From a virus, in the IMG/VR virus record IMGVR_UViG_3300045999_002371, positions 1 through 64,000 of that record: DNA of 64,000 nt; one strand, given 5' to 3'. The notes beneath the pieces are model-generated. The model was given only the letters and a program-made list of their open reading frames with translations. It made no database searches and was not told the DNA's origin. The translations under genes and the position numbers were made by a program. This document shows, in pieces, positions 23,083 to 31,606 of the stretch. Each line of letters starts with the position of its first letter. Positions within the stretch are counted from its first letter, which is position 1.

Positions 23083-23376
23083 TTAGTTGGCTGTAATAGC
23101 AAACACAATGGCGCTGATCTCACCGTCACGAGATTCAATAGTGGTAAATCCTGGAATACAGGATAAATCCATGCCTCGTGGGGCTACGTAGCCTCTGGCG
23201 ATTGCGATTGCTTTGACTGCCTGGTTTACCGCTCCTGCACCTACAGCACGAAGTTTTACTTCCTTCTTGTCGTAGATTGCGTGAGCGATTGCTGAGGCAA
23301 CACTCTGAGGGTTTGAAGAGGCGCTGACACGTAGGAACGGTTCTTCAGCAGAAATAGGTGAAATTGATTCTGTCAC
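23083..23376 (-). CDS. SpoVS-like protein
   Basis: 97 residues from a GTG at 23376; the frame extends to 23421 but the GTG has AAAGGAC upstream. Conserved features: FLRVSASSNPQSVASAIAHA, then LRAVGAGAVNQAVKAIAIAR and GMDLSCIPGFTTI. This is the stage V sporulation protein S fold (Alba-like, about 86 residues in bacilli), which probably binds nucleic acid. In spore formers it affects septation and sporulation; in a phage of a presumably non-sporulating host its role is unknown. A hairpin upstream may occlude its RBS. Confidence 0.85.
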   Translation of the reverse strand: MTESISPISAEEPFLRVSASSNPQSVASAIAHAIYDKKEVKLRAVGAGAVNQAVKAIAIARGYVAPRGMDLSCIPGFTTIESRDGEISAIVFAITAN

Positions 23377-23386
23377 AGTTATTAGT

Positions 23387-23424
23387 CCTTTGGTTCGAGT
23401 TAGTGTGCCGCTCCTAACCAAAGG
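23387..23424 (-). promoter_or_regulatory. Hairpin covering the SpoVS-like RBS
   Basis: CCTTTGGTT (23387-23395) and AACCAAAGG (23416-23424) are perfect inverted repeats with a 20-base loop. On the minus strand the 3' arm contains the AAAGGA of the SpoVS-like RBS, 9 bases before its GTG. Folding would hide the RBS. There is no T-run after the stem, so termination is less likely than translational control. Confidence 0.5.
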
Positions 23425-23430
23425 GTAAGG

Positions 23431-24033
23431 CTAAAGTCTTGCTTGGTCTCGGTATTTAGGGTCTTCAATTTGTTTGGCTACTGCCTTCTCGATTTCATCA
23501 ATCGCAGTTTTTCCAGCAAGCCTTCCTAGAGCGTAGGCATCTGCAGCATTGTCATCATTGAACTCTATGCCCCACCTCTTGTAGATTTGCATCAACATCT
23601 CTTGCTTTTTGGCGTTTCCTTTACCTGAGGCGTACTTCTTCAATGTCATTGGCGGAACTTTCAATGGGTAGCGACAGTTCTCATCTTCACCAAAGTAATC
23701 GTAGATCGCCATCTTGACTACCGCAGCCAACTCCCCAAGGACTAGGGCTGAGTGACTAGCAAGGACTGAACCTTCCATGGCAATGTCTGTGATGCCGTGA
23801 TTCTCGGACACATAATCAAGGGTGTCTATCAACCACTGGCGAATATCTACAAGCCGTTCAATACCAAAATACGGAGACTTGTATACCCATGTGATGTGTT
23901 TTTCTGGTTCTGCAATACTTACTGCAGACAAAGCAAACCCCGTTAACGATTGGTCAATACCAATCGCAACGAGGACTTGCTCATCTGTTAAACCGCCATC
24001 AAACAGTTTTGTTGGCACGGACGGCTCTTTCAT
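23431..24033 (-). CDS. RuvC-like Holliday junction resolvase
   Basis: 200 residues with RNase H-like fold signatures: VAIGIDQSLTGFAL (D27), DIAMEGSV (E87), and FNDDNAADAYALG (D161 and D165), the four acidic residues expected for RuvC. It would cleave four-way junctions or branched replicated DNA before packaging. Overlaps the end of the DUF6378-like gene by 35 bases. Confidence 0.85.
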   Translation of the reverse strand: MKEPSVPTKLFDGGLTDEQVLVAIGIDQSLTGFALSAVSIAEPEKHITWVYKSPYFGIERLVDIRQWLIDTLDYVSENHGITDIAMEGSVLASHSALVLGELAAVVKMAIYDYFGEDENCRYPLKVPPMTLKKYASGKGNAKKQEMLMQIYKRWGIEFNDDNAADAYALGRLAGKTAIDEIEKAVAKQIEDPKYRDQARL

Positions 24034-24295
24034 CTATGACCATCTCAATGGTCCCAAGATAACCTGCCCCGTCCGTCAAGTTATCTCTCTTGTGCATGTA
24101 TGACTCTCGTGCAATCTTTACCCAAGCCATCGCTAGTCCCACTTGTTCTTCAGTAATGTCAATACCGAAAATAACTTCCCAACCCTTTTTAATTCGGTTG
24201 AAGTTATCAAGAGGATGATCGTAAGTGTAGTTACGATCCCCAGTGATTAAACTCTGCGCTTCTTCAAGCACAGTTGGCTTATGGGAGTCGGACAT
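23999..24295 (-). CDS. DUF6378-like protein (98 aa)
   Basis: The frame opens at 24364 but ATG at 24295 (MSDSHKPTVLEEAQSLI) with AGGAAAAT in front is preferred. Motif series VLEEAQSLITGDR, then YTYDHPLDNFNRI, then DGAGYLGTIE matches a phage family usually labelled DUF6378, of unknown function and possibly related to MazG-like nucleotide hydrolases. Overlaps the subtilase stop. Confidence 0.7.
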   Translation of the reverse strand: MSDSHKPTVLEEAQSLITGDRNYTYDHPLDNFNRIKKGWEVIFGIDITEEQVGLAMAWVKIARESYMHKRDNLTDGAGYLGTIEMVIDERAVRANKTV

Positions 24296-25178
24296 ATTTT
24301 CCTGTCTGGAACTCGTTCTTAGTAGCAACAGCCGTTGCCGCCAATGCATTAAAAGTCTCGTCAAAGGTTGCTTTTCTGTTCAGTAACCACCAACCAGCCA
24401 TCGCTGCAGTTGCTCCTGATGTACCTGCAGTAAAACGCAAAGTTCCGTCTAATTGCCTTGCATTCCAGCGACCGTTTAAAAAGAAATCAGTCTGCCCTTG
24501 TGCGCCATTGCTGTAACGAGCAATGTATGGAGATGCGTTTGGGTCATACTCAAGAGGCTGTGAACCAGGCCATGGATTGTCTGTTGCTCCAACAGAGACT
24601 GTGTCTGTCAAACACGCAGGAGCGTGTGTTGCAGTGCGATTACCGTTGTTACCAACAGCAGCAACTACTGGAACATTTACTGCTTTAAGTGCCGCAATGT
24701 TTTCAGCCAATCCTGCTGGAACCTTACAGTTCGTAAAGATTGCACCTTGAGAGATGCTGACAACTGCAATGTTGTGTTTGACTCGGTTAGCAACAACCCA
24801 GTTAAGTGCGTTTTGCACGTCAGACAATGAATACAGACCTTGGTTACCACGAGAGGTCATACCTACAATACGAATAGGAATAACTTTTGCTGATGGGTTG
24901 AACCGAAGAACCAAAGAGATCATCTGTGTTCCATGACTAAAGTTTCTGTCTGTTGTTGCTGGAAGATTTGCAGCGCCTGGGCCTTCCATAATCTGTTGAC
25001 CATTTGGACACTTAAATGATGACAGTAAACATACCTCGTAAGAGATACTGTCTTTAAACAACGCTGTGTTTGTTCCGTTATCAATAACAACAACTGCTGG
25101 TGGTACCTCTGCGTGTACTGGTACCGCCGTGGTACCAAGTACCATAATTGATACAAGTAGTGTAAGTAGTTTTTTCAT
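24279..25178 (-). CDS. Secreted subtilisin-like serine protease
   Basis: 299 residues. Signal peptide: MKKLLTLLVSIMVLGTTAVP with a VHA cleavage-like site. S8 catalytic triad: D33 (VVVIDNG), H82 (FSHGTQM) and S254 (AGTSGATAAMA); oxyanion Asn about 178 (AVGNNGN). Cys at 50, 57, 151 and 189 could form disulfides outside the cell. There is no obvious pro-domain. Exported proteases are rare in phages. It may act on surface proteins of the host, aid release or alter a lysogen. Operon position between recombination genes does not explain it. Confidence 0.88.
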   Translation of the reverse strand: MKKLLTLLVSIMVLGTTAVPVHAEVPPAVVVIDNGTNTALFKDSISYEVCLLSSFKCPNGQQIMEGPGAANLPATTDRNFSHGTQMISLVLRFNPSAKVIPIRIVGMTSRGNQGLYSLSDVQNALNWVVANRVKHNIAVVSISQGAIFTNCKVPAGLAENIAALKAVNVPVVAAVGNNGNRTATHAPACLTDTVSVGATDNPWPGSQPLEYDPNASPYIARYSNGAQGQTDFFLNGRWNARQLDGTLRFTAGTSGATAAMAGWWLLNRKATFDETFNALAATAVATKNEFQTGKYVRLP

Positions 25179-25663
25179 GTGTTGAACTTATCCTTTCGTC
25201 CCGTTCGTACGTCGTTAGTTCGACGAGTGATCTCTCTAGATACCAGCGCCACATCCCGTTCAAAGTTGTTGTACACAACCTCTAACATCTTGCGATACGC
25301 ATAAGCATTCATATAACGTTCCTCAACGTCTATGAAGTCTGGATCAGCCATCACCTGAGCCTTCATCATTGTCACTCGTTCACCCTTAACCTTACTGGTG
25401 TCTTTCATAATCAGCAACTTTGCCTCAAGCATGTCTCGGCGCTTTTCAAGCACCTTCTCGTCTACCTGTGATGCGGCTAACTGTCCCGCTACGAAATTAG
25501 ACCAGGCTGTCAGGCGTGTAAACAAGGCGCTGAGTTCATCGCTCTCCAAAAGGGAAATGTCCTTGGGCATAGGTGGCTGCTTGTCCTGCTCAGGCCACAG
25601 GTTGATGTTCTGCGCCTTCATCTTCTCAACAGCCTGCTTTGATCCATCACCTAGGTTTAACAT
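25175..25663 (-). CDS. Hypothetical coiled-coil protein (162 aa)
   Basis: Predominantly helical with heptads (VDEKVLEKRRDMLEAKLLIM, later VEERYMNAYAYRKMLEVV) and a basic tail. Overlaps the subtilase start by four bases and abuts the Cas4-like nuclease, with which it is probably co-expressed. Could be a recombination accessory factor; no family recognised. Confidence 0.65.
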   Translation of the reverse strand: MLNLGDGSKQAVEKMKAQNINLWPEQDKQPPMPKDISLLESDELSALFTRLTAWSNFVAGQLAASQVDEKVLEKRRDMLEAKLLIMKDTSKVKGERVTMMKAQVMADPDFIDVEERYMNAYAYRKMLEVVYNNFERDVALVSREITRRTNDVRTGRKDKFNT

Positions 25664-26508
25664 TATTCCTCAATCTGGTTGCACTGCTTGCAACCGTCTT
25701 CGCCTACATTGCAATCAGGCATAACTCCAGCCTCGACTGCCTTGATGATCTTCTCTGCTTTGAAGAAGATCCTATCCACAACTTCGTAGTCAGCCTTGAT
25801 CGTGAACTCTTTGTACGCTTGGTTTGACTTTAACTCGTACAAAAAAACAATCTCTTTAGGCGCTTCAGCACCAAACATACGCTTGGCTAACTCTAAATAC
25901 ATCTGTCCCTGCAACAAGTGACCTCTGAATGGGCGACGAATGTTCTTCCATGCCTTGTTCAAGTCACCATCTGCATCGTACAAAAGGTCAGGTGCTTCAA
26001 AGCGTAATGTTCCTTCACCAATAGATTTGATCTCAATAAGGAAATCATCACCTAGACCTTTGACCCAGCCATCAGTATGTCCTGCAATACGCAACTCTGG
26101 ATCAAGCATCTTGACCTCGTCATAACGCAGTGTGGTGCACTTGCAATGCTGACACTTTGCAGGTGATAGGCCAGAGGTAATTCCTTTGCAGTTCACACAC
26201 TTGAAGTCTCCCCAGAGATTGCCCATCTCATAGATGCGGTTCTGCCACTTCTCATGGATGAAGTGACCCTCATCAAAGATGTTCTGCAGTGTCAGTCCTG
26301 GGTTCTTCTCCATCTTCTTACCACCAGTAAGTAGGTAGTAAGAGTAACGATGACAGAAGTCAGCCTTGATCATTTCAGAAGGGTGAAGCACTGTGGTGCT
26401 TCGATCTCCTGGTGCCTTCTTCATAAGATGACGTTCAATGTGACCAGTAAGACGGGTATCTGTCTTCTTAGTATCTAAATACTTCTGGAAGTCTGTCTTG
26501 GAAGGCAT
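25663..26508 (-). CDS. Cas4-like PD-(D/E)XK exonuclease
   Basis: 281 residues. Nuclease core: IAGHTDGWVK (D146) and FLIEIKS (E159, K161), then HLLQGQMYLEL as the RecB-type QhxxY-like helix. An internal Cys cluster (C104, C107, C119, C122) and C-terminal Cys (DCNVGEDGCKQC) suggest a zinc ribbon and possibly an iron-sulfur cluster as in Cas4/AddB nucleases. Probably end-resection for phage recombination with RecA. There is no CRISPR locus in the window, so an adaptation role is unlikely. Confidence 0.8.
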   Translation of the reverse strand: MPSKTDFQKYLDTKKTDTRLTGHIERHLMKKAPGDRSTTVLHPSEMIKADFCHRYSYYLLTGGKKMEKNPGLTLQNIFDEGHFIHEKWQNRIYEMGNLWGDFKCVNCKGITSGLSPAKCQHCKCTTLRYDEVKMLDPELRIAGHTDGWVKGLGDDFLIEIKSIGEGTLRFEAPDLLYDADGDLNKAWKNIRRPFRGHLLQGQMYLELAKRMFGAEAPKEIVFLYELKSNQAYKEFTIKADYEVVDRIFFKAEKIIKAVEAGVMPDCNVGEDGCKQCNQIEE

Positions 26509-26849
26509 TAGTAATCCTTATCTATACTGAAAATAAACTCTTCTAGGGTCTGTGTGGTCTTCTTAGTCTTCTTTAGTTTTTGCCACTTTCGCATTAGGGC
26601 GTTTCGTTCTCGGTGGCTGAGTCCTCCCCAAATTCCATGAGGCTCGTCTCGTCGGACTGCATCCCATAAACACTCTGCTCGTACTGGACAAGGGTTCTTT
26701 CCTGTTTCACCAAAACAAAATGATTTGGCTTTGTTAGCGATCTCTTTGTACTGCTCCTTGTCACGAGGAGGGTAGAAGATATCTGTGTCTTGGCCTGAGC
26801 ATCGTGCTTTGTATCTCCATGCGTACTCTGGTTCATCAAAGTCTTCCAT
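26508..26849 (-). CDS. Second WhiB-like protein, altered Cys spacing
   Basis: 113 residues. WhiB features: C17 (ARCSGQDTDIFYPP), C45, C54 and C60 (NPCPVRAECLWDA) and the GIWGG turn with SHRERNAL. The usual C-x2-C is replaced by C45-x8-C54, an insertion of six residues in the cluster loop. It sits among recombination genes rather than with the left-arm regulators. Likely binds the host sigma factor; the changed loop could alter cluster chemistry. Confidence 0.88.
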   Translation of the reverse strand: MEDFDEPEYAWRYKARCSGQDTDIFYPPRDKEQYKEIANKAKSFCFGETGKNPCPVRAECLWDAVRRDEPHGIWGGLSHRERNALMRKWQKLKKTKKTTQTLEEFIFSIDKDY

Positions 26850-27162
26850 GGTTGTCTAGGTTCTCTCTCATCTCTAGGAAGTCGTCTTCAAGAAGGATTA
26901 CATAGTTCACCCCATCAAGGTGGAGGCCAAACACTGGCATTCTTCCATCAAGGATTGCTTCGGTAGTTATCTTCTTTAATTCGTCTGATTTAATAGTTTT
27001 GGTTTTCTTGCCTGTCCACTTATGTTCAATCAGTAAATCTGATGATCGTACATCACCCTTACGAGACCAGAAGGCTCCAGAGGCAGCGTTAGTAGACCCA
27101 CCAACTTTCTTAGCAAGTCTCTTCTCGTGCTTCTGGGACTGCTTCTGACCTTCAGTCTTCAA
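26836..27162 (-). CDS. Hjc-like PD-(D/E)XK nuclease (108 aa)
   Basis: TTG start overlapping the previous gene. KVGGSTNAASGAFWSRKGDV (D37) then LLIEHKWTGKK (E46, K48) is the compact Holliday-junction-resolvase/restriction-like nuclease core. Small proteins of this kind are common in phages and cut branched DNA. It may be redundant with the RuvC-like protein at 23431. Confidence 0.72.
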   Translation of the reverse strand: MKTEGQKQSQKHEKRLAKKVGGSTNAASGAFWSRKGDVRSSDLLIEHKWTGKKTKTIKSDELKKITTEAILDGRMPVFGLHLDGVNYVILLEDDFLEMRENLDNHGRL

Positions 27163-27394
27163 GTTCTATTTTGCCTTCCTCATAACCTTCGATTAATCTT
27201 GGTACAAGAAAGAACAATGCTTCTCTCCAAAAACAGGTACCGCAACCACAGAACGGTTCTCCTGACAAGGTCTCAGGAATTACATCCTCAGTACCATCCC
27301 AGACCGCTTCAAAGAGCATATCGGTGTAATCCTCTACGCCCTTCTCCAGTACCTGCGCCCACTCTTCGTCATTAACTACAAACTTCTTAGTCAT
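27152..27394 (-). CDS. Hypothetical acidic protein (80 aa)
   Basis: ATG at 27394 (MTKKFVVNDEEWAQVLEKG) overlaps the RecA stop by eight bases and is preferred to 27430. Strongly acidic; contains FCGCGTCFW, a possible metal knuckle. Function unknown. Confidence 0.6.
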   Translation of the reverse strand: MTKKFVVNDEEWAQVLEKGVEDYTDMLFEAVWDGTEDVIPETLSGEPFCGCGTCFWREALFFLVPRLIEGYEEGKIELED

Positions 27395-28433
27395 CGCTGT
27401 CCTCCGCCATTGGTAGATCTGATGTTTCAAAGACTAACTTCTGAATCTGTTCTTTCAGATCCACTTCTTCACGAATGCTTGAAATTACTGGGTCAATACC
27501 TTGCCACTTTCGCTCACCAAAGTAGTACCAGCCACCCTTACGTTGAATAATCTCCTTAACTACCGCTAGTGATGCAACCTCTTTTGCAAAGTCGTACTCA
27601 CCTGCTGGACAATCTCCACCATCGGCAAAGTAGAAATCAAAGTATGCAACACGCTGTGGTGGTGCAGTCTTGTTCTTTAATGTTCGAACCTTGATGCGTT
27701 GACCTACACGATTTTTATTGCCGCTAGGTCCAACCTCAATCCACTCGTCTCTGCGGATCTCGCAACGAGTAAAGAATGCATAGTTCTTTCCTTCACCACC
27801 AGGAGTGGTACGAGGATCACCGTGCATCACACCAATCTTCATGCGGTACTGGTTGATTATGAGACCGAGCACTGGACGTTCATCCTCAACCAGACTGCGC
27901 TTGATTGCAGAACCAACTACACGAAAGAATTTGTTAGTTAAGAGTGCTCCTCTTCCAACAGTCATTTCATTCATGTCCTTCTCCATTTCGGGGGCTGGTG
28001 AAAGGGCAGGAAGGGAGTCAATAACAATGGCATCTACTGACTTTGATTCTGCGAACTCTATGACGGCTTGATAAGCCTCTTCCATAATGTTTGTTTCAAT
28101 AACAATTACTCTGCTGGTATCAACTCCGCACATCTCTGCGTACTCTGGTACCCACTGCTCAGCAGCAACCCAGACAGTCGTGTGGTCTTCTTTTAATGCT
28201 TGGTTTGCTGCGATCGTTTTAAGCGCGACCGCTGTCTTTCCATGCGATGGCTCGCCAATGAGTTCGTTCCATTGATTACCAGGGAAACCACCACCAAGAA
28301 CATAATCAAGAGTGGTAGAGCCACTAGTAATGCGAGGGATAAGATCAGACCGAATGTCAGACGCAATAACCACCACATTATTACCAAACTTTTTGTTAAG
28401 GGTTGCAACAATTTTTCGTGCTTCATCATTCAT
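27387..28433 (-). CDS. RecA-like recombinase
   Basis: 348 residues. Walker A GEPSHGKTA (60-68, cf. canonical GPESSGKT), Walker B-like VDAIVIDSLPAL, loop region MTVGRGALLTNKFFRV, and GLIINQYRMKIGVMHGDPRT followed by a Gly-Gly-Glu-Gly-Lys segment typical of RecA L2. Phage RecA/UvsX-type strand exchange for repair and recombination-dependent replication. Overlaps the zinc-ribbon gene by four bases. Confidence 0.92.
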   Translation of the reverse strand: MNDEARKIVATLNKKFGNNVVVIASDIRSDLIPRITSGSTTLDYVLGGGFPGNQWNELIGEPSHGKTAVALKTIAANQALKEDHTTVWVAAEQWVPEYAEMCGVDTSRVIVIETNIMEEAYQAVIEFAESKSVDAIVIDSLPALSPAPEMEKDMNEMTVGRGALLTNKFFRVVGSAIKRSLVEDERPVLGLIINQYRMKIGVMHGDPRTTPGGEGKNYAFFTRCEIRRDEWIEVGPSGNKNRVGQRIKVRTLKNKTAPPQRVAYFDFYFADGGDCPAGEYDFAKEVASLAVVKEIIQRKGGWYYFGERKWQGIDPVISSIREEVDLKEQIQKLVFETSDLPMAEDSDD

Positions 28434-28828
28434 CCGTCAATTCTCCCAATAATCCCTTGCGGGTTCCAGTTGCTTTGCACATCATTACCGATAGCAGTCT
28501 TAGCACTGCCCTCAACTTTTGCTCCAGTCAGTGCTCCATAACGACTTCCTGATTGACTAATTGGATAGCCACAGTCATAACAGCGTGGTGCAGCATTCTG
28601 AACAGACATGTAATTAGTTCCACCACACTCTGGGCATGATGCTGTCTGTGATGCACTCTGTGCTCGTGATGCAGGTTGCTGTGGTTGCACAGGTTGAAAC
28701 TGAGTCATCGGTTGTTGCGAGGGTGGCATAGGGTTATTTACAGGACGAGGTGCTGCAACAGGAACCTGTTGTTGCGGTGCCTGTGGCTGTGCACCTAGTT
28801 GCTTTGCCCACCAGTCTGCATTACTCAC
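28430..28828 (-). CDS. Pro/Gln-rich zinc-ribbon protein (132 aa)
   Basis: GTG at 28828, overlapping the polymerase stop (GTGA) with GGGGAGA in front, is preferred to ATG 28843. Residues about 15-60 are Pro/Gln/Ala-rich and disordered; then CPECGG and CYDCGYP form a zinc ribbon; a Gly/Ser tail follows. Located between polymerase and RecA genes, suggesting a replisome or transcript-binding accessory protein. Confidence 0.65.
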   Translation of the reverse strand: MSNADWWAKQLGAQPQAPQQQVPVAAPRPVNNPMPPSQQPMTQFQPVQPQQPASRAQSASQTASCPECGGTNYMSVQNAAPRCYDCGYPISQSGSRYGALTGAKVEGSAKTAIGNDVQSNWNPQGIIGRIDG

Positions 28829-30828
28829 TTTGCTTCTCCCCACTTGTTTACTATCTTTACATCTGCAATAAGAGGAACTGTAATCTCTGGTAGGTGGATA
28901 CCTTCCATCGACACACGGATTGCTTCGGCTGTCTCTTCTGCTAGATCTTCACGAGCAACGGTAACCAATTCATCGTGGATAGTCAAAACGACATTCACAT
29001 CTGGTTCATCAGTAAAACAAGAATGTGCTCTAACAATCGCTAATTTCATTAAATCTGCAGCAGATCCTTGAATTACTGTATTAAATGCCTGACGATCTGC
29101 TCGTGACTTTAGTCCTCTGTCTTGGCTCTTTAACTCTGGGATGTAACGACGACGGCCAAAGATAGTTTCGACGTATGGTATAGGAGACTTTCCAGTTGCC
29201 TGTCGAATTACTTTTGCTTTGTACTTAGAGATGTCATGGAACTGTGCCTCAAATCTAGTCAATAAATCCTTAGCATCTGTAACAGAACAACCAATGCTCT
29301 GTGCAATCTTCTCTGGTCCAACACCGTAAGCAATCGATAGAACCAATACCTTTCCAGCCTTACGATCTACACCCATAGTGTCACCAATAGTTGTGTAGAT
29401 GTCTCCACCAGACCTGTAGTTCTCTACCATAATTGGATCACCTGAGAAGGCTGCAATAATGCGTGGCTCAATCTGTGAGTAGTCAGCAACAATTAGTTTG
29501 TGTCCAGGTGGTGCGATAAACAGATTGCGAATTAGTTTTCCGTACTCTCCGCTACTAGGGATGTTCTGTAGGTTAGGGTCACTACTGGAGAAACGCCCTG
29601 TCTCTGCTCCATGCGCTTTAAAGTTTGTGTGTACCTTGCCATTAATCATGAGGCTCTTCTTGTCCACAATCTTCTCTTTACCCATAGTGGTGCGAGTAAT
29701 TTCTCCACCTAGGTACGGCATAACATAAGTTGTCATCAACTTGTTAAGATCTTGATACTCAAGGATTGCATCTACGAGTTCATCCTTCTTGCGGTAGAAC
29801 TCCAGTGCATCAGAAGACACTGAGTAGTGACGGATGTTTAATGCTTCTGGGTTACTTGCAGCAACCTCTTGACCCTTTGTAGTGAGTGCAATACGGATAC
29901 GCAGGTTAGGACGAATACCTCTACCACCTTCTTCTTTAGGTGAGAACAGTAACTCTTGCTTTTCTTTTACTGAGTTCATGGAGAAAGGTTTTCCTGTTAA
30001 CTTCCACGCCTTTGCTCGTGCAAGATCGATGTCTTTCTCAAGACGTGCCTTCAGCAAAGTAAGTTCTTTAACATCGATGTTGGCCCCTGATAGTTCCATA
30101 TCGCATAGGGCTGCAACTACATCCATCTCTAATGCCCATACACGCTTAAGACTTCCTTCTAACTTAGGCTCTAGCGCCTTGTACAACTTCCACGTTACCT
30201 CTGAATCAAACCCTGAGTAGTAAGCAACATCGCTGAAGGAGTGAACCTCAACCATTGCTCCAATACCTTTTTCAACTTTGATCTTGAGTGTTCGCTCTGC
30301 ACAAGCAGCAAGTCCTAGCATGTTCTTGTTTCGATTATCAATAATGAATGAAGCCATCATCGTGTCAAAGAATGGTTTCTTAGGAACTTCTCCACGGAAA
30401 TACTTTGCGATTGATTTTAAATCAAACTTAACATTGTGACCGATCTTTAACTTATCGCTAAAGAACAGTGGCTTCAAGGCTTTGAATACATCTCCTGGAA
30501 GAAGTTGTGCTGGTGGTGCATCAAATACTGGAGTCCACTTGGCTTCGTTCTTTGAGTAGTCTGCATCCTTCAACTCTTTACCTGCAGCAAGTTTGCGTTG
30601 ACCACTAAGCAGTAACTCTTTATCCCATCGAAGGAACTCACCGTTAGGGTGACCCATCGGTATAACATCAGTGCGACCTTCTGTCGCTAAGGAAAGCCAC
30701 ATAACATCGTTGACTACAGGCTGGATTCTATTCTCGCCAACTGTTTCAACGTCGAATGCAAAGGCATCTACCTTGGAGTAAAACTCAACAAGATCTTTTA
30801 GTTGTTCTTTTGTTGTAATGATATTCAT
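28825..30828 (-). CDS. Family A DNA polymerase with 3'-5' exonuclease
   Basis: 667 residues. Exonuclease motif I FAFDVETV (D26, E28), exo II region KIGHNVKFDLK, exo III YYSGFDSEVTW. Polymerase motif A VADYSQIEPRIIAAFSGD (about 446), motif B RKAGKVLVLSIAYGVG, and motif C LTIHDELV (about 617). No 5'-3' exonuclease domain, as usual for phage Pol A. It is the replicative polymerase of this phage. Confidence 0.95.
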   Translation of the reverse strand: MNIITTKEQLKDLVEFYSKVDAFAFDVETVGENRIQPVVNDVMWLSLATEGRTDVIPMGHPNGEFLRWDKELLLSGQRKLAAGKELKDADYSKNEAKWTPVFDAPPAQLLPGDVFKALKPLFFSDKLKIGHNVKFDLKSIAKYFRGEVPKKPFFDTMMASFIIDNRNKNMLGLAACAERTLKIKVEKGIGAMVEVHSFSDVAYYSGFDSEVTWKLYKALEPKLEGSLKRVWALEMDVVAALCDMELSGANIDVKELTLLKARLEKDIDLARAKAWKLTGKPFSMNSVKEKQELLFSPKEEGGRGIRPNLRIRIALTTKGQEVAASNPEALNIRHYSVSSDALEFYRKKDELVDAILEYQDLNKLMTTYVMPYLGGEITRTTMGKEKIVDKKSLMINGKVHTNFKAHGAETGRFSSSDPNLQNIPSSGEYGKLIRNLFIAPPGHKLIVADYSQIEPRIIAAFSGDPIMVENYRSGGDIYTTIGDTMGVDRKAGKVLVLSIAYGVGPEKIAQSIGCSVTDAKDLLTRFEAQFHDISKYKAKVIRQATGKSPIPYVETIFGRRRYIPELKSQDRGLKSRADRQAFNTVIQGSAADLMKLAIVRAHSCFTDEPDVNVVLTIHDELVTVAREDLAEETAEAIRVSMEGIHLPEITVPLIADVKIVNKWGEAK

Positions 30829-30848
30829 GATCCCTCAATCTTTATAGT

Positions 30849-30888
30849 GAGAAGGGGCCTGGAAACGGAAGTAAACAGACCCCTTCTC
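30849..30888 (-). other. Hairpin between SSB and polymerase genes
   Basis: GAGAAGGGG (30849-30857) and CCCCTTCTC (30880-30888) form a perfect 9-bp stem with a 22-base loop in the gap between the SSB stop and the polymerase start. No T-run follows on the minus strand; it may stabilise the SSB message or be an RNA processing site, letting SSB be made in excess of polymerase. Confidence 0.5.
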
Positions 30889-30900
30889 TTGGAAGTACAG

Positions 30901-31548
30901 TTACGCTACAGAGCGAGCAACCTCAAGCATTTCGGAGCGAGGGGTCTCCCTAATTACTTCTGCTGTGAACGGAACAGCGGCTGCTACAAGTTCATTGACA
31001 GCGTCACTGCTTAACTTCCATTCCTCTGCTAGATCTCGGCCACGAACGAAGTTGAGGGTGTACTGCGTAGTTGGGCCCATACCTAGTCGAGAAATTTCCC
31101 AGAACTCTTTGTCAAGAGGTCCCTTACGTTCATCATCATGCGCCTTCTTAATCTGGCGAGCAAGTGATGGTGGTGCTGTAAGAATTTGAACGCCCTGTGT
31201 CTCACCACTGAGAACAAGGACATTGAATGCGAACTTTCCACGAGGCTTATCGCCTAGTACATCGCATAGTGGGCAGTTGTCGCCCAAGCAAACAAAGGAC
31301 TTCTTACCCTTAGGGCGTTCAATCCAGTGTTGTTCGTATGAAGCAAATGGGCGATCTTCGAGGAACTTTACAAGTTGTGGTTCTTCGGAGAAACGGAAGT
31401 CAGTTGGAAAATCTCCATCTGTCTTTGTGACGAGAGCATCGATTGCATCCCATCCCTGTTGTACGGTTGTTCCTACTTTAGGAACTGCAGTTTCGCTATC
31501 CTCGTCGAGGTATGCGTCTGCGTCTACCTGTGGCTTTGTAATTGGCAT
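30901..31548 (-). CDS. Zinc-containing ssDNA-binding protein (gp32-like)
   Basis: 215 residues. YEQHWIERPKGKKSFVCLGD then NCPLCDVLGDKPRGKFAFNV gives H74, C87, C92 and C95, the zinc-knuckle within an OB fold as in T4 gp32-type and actinophage SSBs. The position directly before the polymerase gene supports replication use. The C terminus is less acidic than in T4 gp32. Confidence 0.72.
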   Translation of the reverse strand: MPITKPQVDADAYLDEDSETAVPKVGTTVQQGWDAIDALVTKTDGDFPTDFRFSEEPQLVKFLEDRPFASYEQHWIERPKGKKSFVCLGDNCPLCDVLGDKPRGKFAFNVLVLSGETQGVQILTAPPSLARQIKKAHDDERKGPLDKEFWEISRLGMGPTTQYTLNFVRGRDLAEEWKLSSDAVNELVAAAVPFTAEVIRETPRSEMLEVARSVA

Positions 31549-31606
31549 GTGTTTCTTTCTGGTAATGAGGCACTAGCGACGTCTGTGTTATTGCACAGAT
31601 TCTCAA

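Noticed and set aside
25663-26508. CRISPR-associated Cas4
   Set aside because: No repeat-spacer array or other cas gene occurs; phage recombination nuclease is the simpler reading.
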